Below, in pieces: positions 24,319-33,456 of a stretch of 58,369 bases of DNA. This stretch comes from Clostridiales bacterium. GTDB lineage: Bacteria; Bacillota; Clostridia; Oscillospirales; Oscillospiraceae. The notes beneath the pieces are model-generated. The model had not been told where the DNA came from. It did no database searches and saw only the letters and a list, made by a program, of their open reading frames with translations. Both the position numbers and the translations under genes were made by a program. Each line of letters starts with the position of its first letter. The first letter of the stretch is position 1. The DNA lies in assembly GCA_004556345.1 (NCBI GenBank), contig SFHQ01000006.1, forward strand, positions 1 through 58,369, given 5' to 3'.

Positions 24319-26298
24319 ATGAAACCCATTGCAAAAGTTTATACAGCCATCCTCTTCCTGTTCCTCTTTGCCCCCATCGTCATCATGCTGGTCTTCTCCT
24401 TTAACAGCGGGAACAGTCTCTCCGTCCTCTCCGGCTTTTCGACCTATTGGTACAAGGAGCTGTTTCATGATGCGAACACGCTGGGTGCCCTGCGGAACAC
24501 GCTGATCCTGGCCCTCTGTGCAGCCATCCTGTCCACCATCATGGGCACCGCCGCCGCCGTGGGCATGAATAAGCTCCGCAGCAAGTATATGAAAGCCGCC
24601 ATGAACACCGTGACGAACCTGCCCATGGTGAACCCGGAGATCATCACCGGTATCTCCCTGATGCTGATGTTCGTCTTTGCCGGACGCCTCATGGGCATGG
24701 CCACGAGCCTGAACTTCGGCACCATCTTAATTGCCCACATCACCTTCTGCCTGCCCTACGTCATTTTGCAGGTCCTGCCCAAGCTGCGCCAGATGGACAA
24801 GGCCCTGCCGGAGGCCGCGATGGACCTGGGCTGCACGCCCTTCCGGGCCTTCTTAAAAGTCGAGCTGCCGGAGATCCTGCCCGGCGTGCTGACGGGCATG
24901 ATCATGGCCTTCACCCTCTCCCTGGACGACTTCGTCATCAGCTACTTCACCTCCGGCAACGGCTTTGAGACCCTGCCTATCCGCATCTATAACATGACCA
25001 AGAAGACCGTCACGCCCAAGATGTACGCTCTGGCGACCATCATCTTCTTCGTCATCCTGCTCCTGCTGCTCATCACGAACCTCATGGACGACGACGCCGT
25101 CCGCGAGCGCAAGGCCCAGCGTCGGGGTGCCAAGAGCAAGGCCGCTCAGGCCAGCGGCAAGAAGCACAAGCCCCTGTCTGACCGGGGCCGGAAGGTCCTG
25201 GCCGGTTCCGTTTTGGGCGTGGCTGCGGTCCTCATCCTCGTCGTCTCCGTGGCCGGCGGCTCCGACACGTTGGAGCTGAACGTCTACAACTGGGGCGAAT
25301 ACATCTCCGACGGCTCCGACGGCTCTCTGGACACCGTGAAAGCCTTCGAGTCCTGGTATGAGGAGACCTACGGCGAAAAGGTCCACGTCAACTACACCAC
25401 CTATGCCAGCAACGAGGACATGTACGCCAAGCTCAAGAGCGGGGCCGTGAGCTACGATGTCATCATCCCCTCGGACTACATGATCGCACGTCTGGCCAAC
25501 GAGGACATGCTCCTGCCCCTGAATTTTGACAACATCCCCAACTACCAATACATCGAAGACCAGTTCCGCGGCCTCTACTACGACCCGGACGACACCTACT
25601 CCATCCCCTATACCTACGGCGTGGTCGGCGTGATCTACGACGCCAACCAGGTGGATGAGGCCGACGCAGGCGGCTGGGACCTCATGTGGAACCCCAAGTA
25701 CAAGGGCAAGATCCTGCAATTCAACAACTCCCGCGACGCCTTCGGTACCGCCATGTACCGGGCCGGCATCGACGTGAACACCACCGACAAGAGCCAGTGG
25801 GAGGCCGCTCTGCAAGCCCTGCTGGAGCAGCGGCCCCTGGTCAAAGCTTACGTCATGGACGAGATCTACAACGCCCTGGAGTCCGGTGAGGCTGCCATCG
25901 GTGCCTACTACGCCGGCGACTACTTCACCATGCTGGACGCCCAGGCCGACGACGTAGACCTGCAATTCTACTACCCCGACCCCACCAACTACTTCATCGA
26001 CGCCATGTGCATCCCCTCCTGCTGTGAAAACAAGGAGCTGGCGGAAGTCTTCATCAACTTCATGCTCAGCCAGGAGACGGCCGTGGCCAACGCCGAGTAC
26101 ATCTACTACGCCTCCCCCAACTCCCTGGTCTACAACGACGAGACCTACCAGGAGGACATGGGCGAGGAGGCCATGGAGATTCTGTATCCCGAAGGCGTCA
26201 ACTTCTCCGAGGAGTACAACAAGCTCGCCTACCGCAACCTCGACGACGAGATGCTGAGCTACATGAATTCTCTGTGGGAGAACTTGAAGATCAACTGA
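24319..26298 (+). CDS. potCD: PotC-PotD fusion: polyamine permease joined to its substrate-binding protein
   Basis: A single 659-residue product. Residues 1-255 are a PotC permease with about six helices and the EAA loop EAAMDLGCTPFRAFLKVELPE. A lysine/arginine-rich cytoplasmic linker (about 258-292) leads to an extra transmembrane helix (293-312, LAGSVLGVAAVLILVVSVAG). Residues 317-659 are a complete PotD-type binding protein, starting LELNVYNWGEYISDG and containing YDVIIPSDYMIARLANEDML. The extra helix replaces the usual lipoprotein signal and tethers the binding protein to the outer face next to its own permease. The sequence is continuous with no stop or frameshift at the junction. Such fusions occur in several Firmicutes. 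Confidence 0.93.
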   Translation: MKPIAKVYTAILFLFLFAPIVIMLVFSFNSGNSLSVLSGFSTYWYKELFHDANTLGALRNTLILALCAAILSTIMGTAAAVGMNKLRSKYMKAAMNTVTNLPMVNPEIITGISLMLMFVFAGRLMGMATSLNFGTILIAHITFCLPYVILQVLPKLRQMDKALPEAAMDLGCTPFRAFLKVELPEILPGVLTGMIMAFTLSLDDFVISYFTSGNGFETLPIRIYNMTKKTVTPKMYALATIIFFVILLLLLITNLMDDDAVRERKAQRRGAKSKAAQASGKKHKPLSDRGRKVLAGSVLGVAAVLILVVSVAGGSDTLELNVYNWGEYISDGSDGSLDTVKAFESWYEETYGEKVHVNYTTYASNEDMYAKLKSGAVSYDVIIPSDYMIARLANEDMLLPLNFDNIPNYQYIEDQFRGLYYDPDDTYSIPYTYGVVGVIYDANQVDEADAGGWDLMWNPKYKGKILQFNNSRDAFGTAMYRAGIDVNTTDKSQWEAALQALLEQRPLVKAYVMDEIYNALESGEAAIGAYYAGDYFTMLDAQADDVDLQFYYPDPTNYFIDAMCIPSCCENKELAEVFINFMLSQETAVANAEYIYYASPNSLVYNDETYQEDMGEEAMEILYPEGVNFSEEYNKLAYRNLDDEMLSYMNSLWENLKIN

Positions 26299-26315
26299 GA
26301 TCTCCCCCTAAATCC

Positions 26316-26364
26316 AACAAGGACCTGCCGCAGGAAACACCCTTGCAGCAGGCCCTTGTTTTAT
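26316..26364 (+). terminator. terminator after the pot operon
   Basis: AACAAGG-A-CCTGC (26316-26328) pairs with GCAGG-C-CCTTGTT (26348-26360), followed by TTTTATT on the plus strand. The end overlaps the stop codon of the convergent regulator gene at 26361. Confidence 0.8.
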
Positions 26365-26996
26365 TCTGTCCGTTTTGTCGGCATCCCTGCTAAGAACAAC
26401 AATGTTCCCGCCGCCAAGCCCAGCAACAGCTCTAAGCCCTCATAGCTGTACATCCAAAACGCAAAGATGGGGTAGGGGCAATGCCCCAGGCGGATCCAAG
26501 CAAAAAGGGCCGGACTGACCAGCAGACACACCAGCGCCGCGATCAAACACCGCCGCTTTTCCTTCCCTTTTAAGCCCAGCGGCCAGTGCAGAGAGGCCGC
26601 TCCAACGATGCCCAGGCCAAGCAACAGGCCCTCCACCAGCCGAAAGGCGACCATATAGAACAGCCACCCCGGTTTTCGCCGCATGACCCAGCCCTCGACT
26701 TGGGGCGGTACCACAGCCCCAAGCTCCAGCGCTGTAGCAGCCAACGCGAGGAGCACAACCACCAGAATGACCCGCTTCCGGCTGGGCTGGTACTTGGGCT
26801 TGGGACCATAGAGCAGCGTCATCACATCCTCCCCCAAGGCGGCGGCAATGGCCTCCAACTGTTCCAAGCTGGGGTGAGAAGCAGAGCGCTCCCAACTAGA
26901 AATGGTCTGCCGGGTCACGAAAAGACGCTCGGCCAGCTGGTCCTGGGTCAGGCCCTGGGCGGTGCGTAATTTCTTGATGTTGTTTCCGATCGTCAT
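26361..26996 (-). CDS. membrane-anchored XRE-family transcriptional regulator
   Basis: A 211-residue protein whose first 60 residues are a Cro/C1-type helix-turn-helix (LRTAQGLTQDQLAERLFVTRQ, then ISSWERSASHPSLEQL). Residues from about 75 carry four hydrophobic segments that look transmembrane (ILVVVLLALAATALELGAVV, LLLGLGIVGAASL, CLIAALVCLLVSPALFAW, LLLGLAAGTLLFLAG). Such proteins may sense something in the membrane, but the ligand and targets are unknown. The ATG at 26996 is preferred because GAGGTG lies 6 bases before it; a GTG at 27005 is also possible. It starts just past the polC terminator on the same strand, so its own promoter is not obvious. Confidence 0.82.
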   Translation of the reverse strand: MTIGNNIKKLRTAQGLTQDQLAERLFVTRQTISSWERSASHPSLEQLEAIAAALGEDVMTLLYGPKPKYQPSRKRVILVVVLLALAATALELGAVVPPQVEGWVMRRKPGWLFYMVAFRLVEGLLLGLGIVGAASLHWPLGLKGKEKRRCLIAALVCLLVSPALFAWIRLGHCPYPIFAFWMYSYEGLELLLGLAAGTLLFLAGMPTKRTE

Positions 26997-27032
26997 GGTC
27001 TTCACCTCGCCTCCATCCTATCAAATGGCACG

Positions 27033-27069
27033 AAAAAAGTCACGCAAAGATGCTTTGCGCGACTTTTTT
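27033..27069 (-). terminator. terminator after polC
   Basis: AAAAAAGTC-A-CGCAAAG-N3-CTTTGCG-C-GACTTTTTT is a long near-perfect hairpin bounded by A and T runs, 25 bases past the polC stop codon. Confidence 0.9.
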
Positions 27070-27093
27070 CTGCGTTTTTGGTTCAAAATCCAG

Positions 27094-30000
27094 TCAAAAC
27101 AGGCTGATCTGGCTCGTCTCCGGCAGCGCGCCCAGGGCGCCGGCCTGCCGCAGCATTTCCACCGTGCTCTTGGAAAGACCGGGGCAGGCAGCGATGAGTT
27201 CCTCCTGGGAGATGAAGGTCCGGCCCGTTCGATTTTCGGCCAGGGACAGGGCAGCCGCCTCGCCCAGGCCGGGGATGGCGGAGAAGGGGGGGCGCAGGCT
27301 CTTCTTTTCTTCGTTCATCAGGAACTTGGTGGCGTCGGATTCGTAGAGGTCGATCGGCTCAAAGGAGAAGCCGCGCAGGTAAAACTCATAGCAGACCTCC
27401 AGTGTGATGAGCATTTTCTCCTCCACATCGGCGGGTTTTTCCTTGCTTTCGATCTCCTTCATCTTCCGCTGGCAGACGTCCATGCCCCGGCACATACAGT
27501 TGGCGTCCAGGGCTTTCGCGCGGATGGAGAAGTAGGCCGCATAGAACGCCAAAGGCCGGTGGACCTTGAACCAGGCAATTCTAAAAGCCATCATCACGTA
27601 AGCAACCGCGTGGGCCTTGGGAAAGAGGTAGCCGATCTTGGCCAGGGACTCGATGTACCAATCGGGCACATTGGCCTTGTGCATGGCGTCCTCCCAGCCG
27701 TCCTGGAAGCCGCCCTTCTTGACCTTGCCCTTTCGCACGGCCTCCATGATGTCAAAGGCCATCTTCGGCTCGACGCCCTGCTCCATGAGGTAGAGCATGA
27801 TGTCGTCACGGCAACCCACGGTGGAGTCAACGGTGGCGGTGCCGGAGACGATGAGGTCTCGTGCGTTACCCAACCACACGTCCGTGCCGTGGGAGAAGCC
27901 AGACAGACGGACCAGCGTATTGAATCGCTTGGGCTGGGTGTCGCAGAGCATCTGGCGGGTGAACTTCGTGTTGAACTCCGGCACTGCTACGGCCCCCGTG
28001 GGGCCCAGGACAGGGTCGTTCTCAAAGCCCAGGGGGGCGGAGTTGGTGAAGATGGTCATGGTGTCCTGATCGTCCAACGGAATTTCTCTGGCATTGACGC
28101 CGGTCAGGTCCTCCATCATGCGGATCATGGTCGGGTCATCGTGCCCCAGCATGTCCAGCTTGAGGAGGTTGTCCTCCATCTTGTGGTAATCAAAATGGGT
28201 CGTGATGATGTCGCTGCCCGGATCGTCGGCGGGGTGCTGGACAGGGCAGAAATCGTAGATCTCCCGGTCCTGGGGGATGACGACCATGCCGCCGGGGTGC
28301 TGGCCGGTGGTCCGGCGCACGCCGGTGCAGCCCAGGGTCAGGCGGTTTTCCTCCGCCTTCGTCGTCTGGATGCCGCGGGCGGCGAGATATTTTTTGACGT
28401 AACCGTAAGCGGTCTTCTCCGCCACGGTGCCGATGGTCCCGGCCTTGAAGACGTGGTTCTCCCCGAACAGCTCAAAGGTATACTGGTGGGCCTTGGCCTG
28501 GTATTCGCCGGAAAAGTTCAGGTCGATATCCGGGACCTTTTTGCCGCCGTAGCCCAGGAACGTCTCAAAGGGGATGTTGAATCCGTCCTTCACATAGGGC
28601 GTCCCGCAGACGGGACAGACAGCGTCCGGCATATCCGCGCCGCAGCCAAAGCCTGCCCCGGCGTCAAAATCCGCGTGCTTGCACTTGGGGCAGCGGTAAT
28701 GGGGCGGCAGGGAGTTGACCTCCGTGATGCCCGACAGGAACGCCACGATGGACGAGCCGACAGAACCACGGGAGCCGACCAGATAGCCATGCTCCAGGGA
28801 GTTCTGCACCAGCTTCTGGGCGGACATGTAGATGACGTCATACTTCCGCTCGATGATGCCGGGCAGCTCCAATTCGATTCGATCTTTGACGATCTGTGGT
28901 GGGTCCTCCCCATACAGCTCATGGGCCTTGCCCCACACCAGGCTGTACAGTTCCTCGGCGGAGTTTTCCAGCTTGGGGGCAAAGAGGCCGTCCGGCAGAG
29001 GCTTCACCTCTTCGCACCAGGAGGCCACCAGATTGGTGTTGGTCACGACGACCTCATAGGCTTTCTTCTTGCCCAGGTACGAGAACTCCTCCAGCATCTC
29101 TTCTGTCGTGCGGAAGTAGAGGGGCGTGGGGGCGTCGGCGTCGGCAAAACCCTTGCTGTCCAGCAGGACATGCCGGTAGATCTCATCCTCCGGGTCTAAG
29201 AAATGCACATCGCCCGTGGCGCAGACGGGCTTGCCCAGCTCTTCGCCCAGGCGCACGACCATCTTGTTCCATTCCTTGATCTGGTCCCAGCTCTTGGCGA
29301 TGAACTTGCCCTTTTTGTTCGGGCGGAGCATAAAGCCGTTGTTGGCCAGGGGCTGGATCTCCAGGTAGTCATACCAGGACGCAATGCGCTTGAGCTCCCC
29401 CCAGTCCTTCCCCCGGATGATGGCCTGGTACAGCTCCCCTGCTTCGCAGGCGGAGCCAAGGATCAGGCCCTCCCGGTTCTCGTTAATCTCGCTCTTGGGC
29501 ATGATGGGGAAGTTCCGGTGGAAGTGATTCAGGTTCGCCAGAGAGATGAGCTTATAGAGATTCCGCAGGCCGACCTTGTTCTTCGCCAGCACGATAAGAT
29601 GCTTGGGCATCCGCTTGGCCTTGCCCAGGGAGGACGTCTTCGCCAGGCCGGCGTTGACCTGCTGGAGGGTCTGCACCCCTCGGTCCCGGAGCATCTGGGT
29701 AAAGGGCACCAGCATGTAGCCCACCATGGCCGCATCGTCCGAAGCTCGGTGGTGGTTGAAGTCCGGCAGGTGCAGATGCTGACAGACGATGTCCAGCTTG
29801 AACTTCGTCAGCTCCGGCAGCAGATTCTGCGCCAGCGGCAGCGTATCCAGATACGTCGGCTCAAAGGAGATGCCGTAGGTCTGGCACCCCTTACGGATGA
29901 AGCCAATGTCAAACTCCGCGTTGTGGGCCGCCAAGGGCCGCCCATCCACAAAGTCCAGAAAGGCCCGGATGGCCTCCTCCTGGCTGGGGGCCCCCACCAG

Positions 30001-31293
30001 CATCTCGTCGGTGATGCCGGTGAGTTGGATGATGTTGGGGGCCAGGGGGCGCTTGGGGTCTACGAAGGTCTGGAAGCGCTCCTTCACTTCCCCGTGTTCC
30101 AGGACGACCGCGCCGATCTCGGTGATGACCTCCGTCTCCTTGTCCAGGCCCGTCGTCTCCAGGTCAAAGCAGACGATGGCCTCGTCCAGGTCCTGGTCCA
30201 GGCTGCCCCGGACGGTCAGGCGCTCGTCCACGTCGTTGACGTAATAGGCCTCCGTGCCCAGCAGGACCTTACACTTTCCCTTGCCCGCGCTCCAGGCGTC
30301 CGGGAAGGACTGGGCCACGCCGTGGTCCGTGATGGCAATGGCCGGGTGGCCCCAGGCGATGGCCCGCTTCACCGCGTCCTTGGTGTCGGGCAGGGCGTCC
30401 ATGGCGGACATGCGGGTGTGCAGGTGCAGCTCCACCCGCTTCTCCGGGGCATTGTCCTGCTTGACCTGCTTTTCCGCCGTCTCGATGGTCAGGGGTTCCA
30501 GGACCATGTCGTTATCAAAGCGGTTCAGGTTCAGCCGCCCGGCAATTTTCAGGTGCATCCCGGGTTTGACGCCGTTGACAATAGGCATCCCCTCATCCCC
30601 CGGCATGAATTTGCTCACGCGGATGGAGCTGGTGCAGTCGGTCACGTCAAAGCTGATGACCCAGGCGTTGCGCTTTTTCAGCTCCCGGTGCTCCACAGCG
30701 AACACGTCACCCTCCACCGTCACGATGCCCATGTCCAGCTCCAGTGTATTCATAGGCACGGGGACCTTCCGGATCTTATGGGTGCCGTAAATGCGCTTGG
30801 AGGAAAAGCCCCGCTCCTTGGCGTGGGCCTGCATGGCCTCTTTCATGGCCTTCTGGCGCAGGGCCTCGGTCTGCTGAAACAGGCGCTGCTGCTCGCTCAG
30901 GGCCGGGGACGGTTCTGGCTTGGGAGAAGACGCTTGGGCAGCAGGCACAGCTTCCATCAAAGTCTCTGGCTCCGGCGGAACATCTTCATCAGCAGGCGGG
31001 GGCGGCACGTCTCTGTCGTCCGGGGGCGGAATGGGCACATCCTCCACAGGCTGGGGAGAAGCTGGCTGAAACACGACCCCCGCCAGGCCGTAAGCCTGGG
31101 CCACTTCTCCGCTCAGGCGGGCCAGCAGCGCCGGGTCCGGCATGGCCGGGCAGAGCAGCTGGACCTCGATGGTCCGGGCCTTCCGGTCCATCACTGCACC
31201 GGTGACGAGCCACTCCTTCACCTGGGCAGCCAGGGCCGCGTCCGGGGTATATAAGGCAAACATCTCAAAAAAAGGCAGGTTCTTTTCTGGCAT
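27094..31293 (-). CDS. polC: DNA polymerase III PolC-type alpha subunit with 3'-5' exonuclease
   Basis: The replicative polymerase of low-GC Gram-positives, 1399 residues. Order: N-terminal domain (1-90), a long proline/acidic linker (about 90-150), OB-fold region (VEGDVFAVEHRELKKRNAWVI), a PHP domain (HLHTRMSAMDALPDTKD) into which a DEDDh proofreading exonuclease is inserted (CFDLETTGLDKETEVITEIGA ... HNAEFDIGFI ... HHRASDDAAMVGYM), then the polymerase core with zinc-binding CPKCKHADFDAGAGFGC and CPVCG, DIDLNFSGEYQ with catalytic aspartates, and the C-terminal helix-hairpin-helix FSAIPGLGEAAALSLAENR. The insertion of the exonuclease in the PHP domain is specific to PolC. ATG preceded by AAAGGAACC. 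It is the last gene of the pyrH operon. Confidence 0.97.
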   Translation of the reverse strand: MPEKNLPFFEMFALYTPDAALAAQVKEWLVTGAVMDRKARTIEVQLLCPAMPDPALLARLSGEVAQAYGLAGVVFQPASPQPVEDVPIPPPDDRDVPPPPADEDVPPEPETLMEAVPAAQASSPKPEPSPALSEQQRLFQQTEALRQKAMKEAMQAHAKERGFSSKRIYGTHKIRKVPVPMNTLELDMGIVTVEGDVFAVEHRELKKRNAWVISFDVTDCTSSIRVSKFMPGDEGMPIVNGVKPGMHLKIAGRLNLNRFDNDMVLEPLTIETAEKQVKQDNAPEKRVELHLHTRMSAMDALPDTKDAVKRAIAWGHPAIAITDHGVAQSFPDAWSAGKGKCKVLLGTEAYYVNDVDERLTVRGSLDQDLDEAIVCFDLETTGLDKETEVITEIGAVVLEHGEVKERFQTFVDPKRPLAPNIIQLTGITDEMLVGAPSQEEAIRAFLDFVDGRPLAAHNAEFDIGFIRKGCQTYGISFEPTYLDTLPLAQNLLPELTKFKLDIVCQHLHLPDFNHHRASDDAAMVGYMLVPFTQMLRDRGVQTLQQVNAGLAKTSSLGKAKRMPKHLIVLAKNKVGLRNLYKLISLANLNHFHRNFPIMPKSEINENREGLILGSACEAGELYQAIIRGKDWGELKRIASWYDYLEIQPLANNGFMLRPNKKGKFIAKSWDQIKEWNKMVVRLGEELGKPVCATGDVHFLDPEDEIYRHVLLDSKGFADADAPTPLYFRTTEEMLEEFSYLGKKKAYEVVVTNTNLVASWCEEVKPLPDGLFAPKLENSAEELYSLVWGKAHELYGEDPPQIVKDRIELELPGIIERKYDVIYMSAQKLVQNSLEHGYLVGSRGSVGSSIVAFLSGITEVNSLPPHYRCPKCKHADFDAGAGFGCGADMPDAVCPVCGTPYVKDGFNIPFETFLGYGGKKVPDIDLNFSGEYQAKAHQYTFELFGENHVFKAGTIGTVAEKTAYGYVKKYLAARGIQTTKAEENRLTLGCTGVRRTTGQHPGGMVVIPQDREIYDFCPVQHPADDPGSDIITTHFDYHKMEDNLLKLDMLGHDDPTMIRMMEDLTGVNAREIPLDDQDTMTIFTNSAPLGFENDPVLGPTGAVAVPEFNTKFTRQMLCDTQPKRFNTLVRLSGFSHGTDVWLGNARDLIVSGTATVDSTVGCRDDIMLYLMEQGVEPKMAFDIMEAVRKGKVKKGGFQDGWEDAMHKANVPDWYIESLAKIGYLFPKAHAVAYVMMAFRIAWFKVHRPLAFYAAYFSIRAKALDANCMCRGMDVCQRKMKEIESKEKPADVEEKMLITLEVCYEFYLRGFSFEPIDLYESDATKFLMNEEKKSLRPPFSAIPGLGEAAALSLAENRTGRTFISQEELIAACPGLSKSTVEMLRQAGALGALPETSQISLF

Positions 31294-31323
31294 ATCAGGT
31301 TCCTTTCTCTTAGATGTACCGGG

Positions 31324-32364
31324 TCAGGGCAGTTCCTCAATGAGGGCCATCAGCTCATCCAGCAAGGCCTCCTTGGGCACCTGCTTGATGACCTTCCCGT
31401 GGCGGAAAAGCAGCCCCTTCCCGTTCCCCCCGGCAATGCCCACGTCGGCGGCGGATGCCTCGCCGGGGCCGTTCACAGGGCAGCCCATGACGGCTACGGT
31501 GATGGGCTTTGTCACGGTTTTCAGGCGTTCCTCCACCGCCTGGGCCAGGGGGATGAGGTCGATCTTCGTCCGCCCGCAGGTGGGGCAGGCCACCAAGTCC
31601 GGCCCCTCTTTCCGCAGGCCGATGGCTTTCAGAATATCGCGGGCGGCGTAAATCTCCTCCACAGGGTCTGCCGTCAGCGTCACCCGCAGGGTGTCTCCAA
31701 TGCCCAGGGCAAGCAGGCCGCCGATGCCGGCGGCGGATTTCAGCGTCCCCATGTGGGTGGTCCCCGCCTCGGTCACGCCCAGGTGCAGGGGGTAGTGGGA
31801 CTGCTCGTGCATGAGCTGATAGGCCTGCATGGCAATGGGCACCGAGGAGGATTTCAGCGAGACGCAAATGTCGTCAAAGTCATAGCGGTTGAGCAGGGCG
31901 ATGTGCCCAAAGGCAGAATCCACCAGAGCCTGGGGCGTCACACCGCCGTATTTCGCCAGCAGAGGCTTTTCCAGGGACCCGCCGTTGACCCCGATGCGGA
32001 TGGGGATATGTTTCCGGGCGCAGGCCATGGCCACGGCCTTCACCCGGTCTGCCCCGCCGATGTTGCCGGGATTGATGCGGACCTTATCCGCCCCGGCCTC
32101 GATACACTCCAAGGCCAGACGATAGTCAAAGTGGATATCGACCACCAAAGGCAGGTCGATCTGTTCCTTGATGGCCCCCACGGCCTTGGCCGCCGCCATG
32201 TCCGGCACAGCCACCCGAACGATCTGGCACCCTGCCGCCGCCAGGCGGCGGATTTGGGCAACCGTCGCCGCCACGTCGCTGGTGGGGGTGTTCGTCATGG
32301 ATTGGATGGTCACAGGAGCGCCCCCGCCCACGGGCACGCCCCCGACTAAAATCTGTTTCGTCAT
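31324..32364 (-). CDS. ispG: (E)-4-hydroxy-3-methylbut-2-enyl-diphosphate synthase
   Basis: Converts methylerythritol 2,4-cyclodiphosphate to HMBPP, the seventh step of the MEP isoprenoid pathway. The 346-residue enzyme has the N-terminal IQSMTNTPTSDVAATVAQI block and the iron-sulfur cluster ligands in CPTCGRTKIDLI and GCPVNGPGEA. The stop lies 31 bases before the polC start. The single-domain length fits bacterial IspG. It shares the operon with dxr, so two MEP-pathway enzymes are co-transcribed. Confidence 0.96.
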   Translation of the reverse strand: MTKQILVGGVPVGGGAPVTIQSMTNTPTSDVAATVAQIRRLAAAGCQIVRVAVPDMAAAKAVGAIKEQIDLPLVVDIHFDYRLALECIEAGADKVRINPGNIGGADRVKAVAMACARKHIPIRIGVNGGSLEKPLLAKYGGVTPQALVDSAFGHIALLNRYDFDDICVSLKSSSVPIAMQAYQLMHEQSHYPLHLGVTEAGTTHMGTLKSAAGIGGLLALGIGDTLRVTLTADPVEEIYAARDILKAIGLRKEGPDLVACPTCGRTKIDLIPLAQAVEERLKTVTKPITVAVMGCPVNGPGEASAADVGIAGGNGKGLLFRHGKVIKQVPKEALLDELMALIEELP

Positions 32365-32367
32365 GTC

Positions 32368-33426
32368 TTACGTCACCAACTTCCAAATATCGCTGAAGGT
32401 CACCACGACCATCAGCAAAAGCAGCAGGGCAAAGCCCGCCCCATGGATCCAGGCCTCATACTTCGGGTCCAGTCTCCGCCCGGAGAGCAGCTGCCACACC
32501 TCCCCCACGATCAGCAGGAAGATGCGCCCGCCATCCAGGGCAGGCAGGGGCAGGAGGTTCATAATGGCCAGGTTCACGGCAATGAGGGCGATGATATAGC
32601 ACACGTTCTGCATCCCGGCAGCCACACTGCCGCCCTGGCTCCCCGCCTGACCCAGGTAGGAGACGATGCCCACGGGGCCGGACATATCGTGCAGGCCCAC
32701 CTGCCCCGTCACCAGCATGGCCAGGCCCGACCAGACGGCCCTGGCAAAATAGCCGCAGGTCTTCCAGCTCTGGACCAGCACGCTGGAGGCGGTGGCCTGT
32801 TCCTTGTCAAAATAGATGCCGTACATGGTCACGGTCTGTCCGTCCACCGTGTAGTCCTTGGGCGTCAGGGGCAGGTCGTTTAACACAACGGGTTCTCCGT
32901 CCCGCTCGACCACAAGGTCCAGCGTCTCCCCGCTGGCGGAAGCCAGCTGGGTGGAGACGTCCTGATAGACGGAAATTGTATGGCCGTTGATGGACAGGAT
33001 CCGGTCCCCCACTTGCAGGCCGTCTGCCCCAGCGCAGGAAAAGCCCTCGGCAAACTCCCGGATGACGGGCACGGCATAGCTCCCCGCCGCCGTAAACAGC
33101 AGCGCTACCAGCAGAAACCCCGCCACAAAGTTCATAAAGGACCCGGCGGCCAGAATCACGAGCCGCCGCCAGGGGGCCTTGCTGGAAAAGGCGCGGGGGT
33201 CGTCGTTTGTCTCGTCCTCGCCCTCCATGGCGCAGTAGCCGCCCACGGGGAGCAGGCGGAGGGAATACTGCGTCTCCCCTTTTTGGAAGGAGACGAGAAC
33301 AGGTCCCATGCCGATGGCGAACTCATTGACCTTGACCCCCAAGAGCTTGGCGGTGATGAAATGGCCCCACTCATGGACGGCGATGAGCAGCCCGAAGAGC
33401 AGGATGCCAACGATGATATAGAGCAA
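32368..33426 (-). CDS. rseP: site-2 protease RseP (membrane zinc metalloprotease)
   Basis: A 352-residue intramembrane metalloprotease that cuts transmembrane segments of regulated membrane proteins such as anti-sigma factors. The zinc motif HEWGH lies in the first helix (LIAVHEWGHFITAK), and the second active-site block NLLPLPALDGGRIF is near the C-terminus. A PDZ domain lies in the middle (GADGLQVGDRILSINGHTI). It overlaps none of its neighbours and lies between dxr and ispG, a common arrangement. Confidence 0.95.
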   Translation of the reverse strand: MLYIIVGILLFGLLIAVHEWGHFITAKLLGVKVNEFAIGMGPVLVSFQKGETQYSLRLLPVGGYCAMEGEDETNDDPRAFSSKAPWRRLVILAAGSFMNFVAGFLLVALLFTAAGSYAVPVIREFAEGFSCAGADGLQVGDRILSINGHTISVYQDVSTQLASASGETLDLVVERDGEPVVLNDLPLTPKDYTVDGQTVTMYGIYFDKEQATASSVLVQSWKTCGYFARAVWSGLAMLVTGQVGLHDMSGPVGIVSYLGQAGSQGGSVAAGMQNVCYIIALIAVNLAIMNLLPLPALDGGRIFLLIVGEVWQLLSGRRLDPKYEAWIHGAGFALLLLLMVVVTFSDIWKLVT

Positions 33427-33456
33427 AACAACACCTCGTTTTTTCCGTGTCTCGGT

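Noticed and set aside
26902..31254. Two long plus-strand frames of 683 and 765 codons
   Set aside because: Both are antisense to polC, which is intact with all expected motifs.
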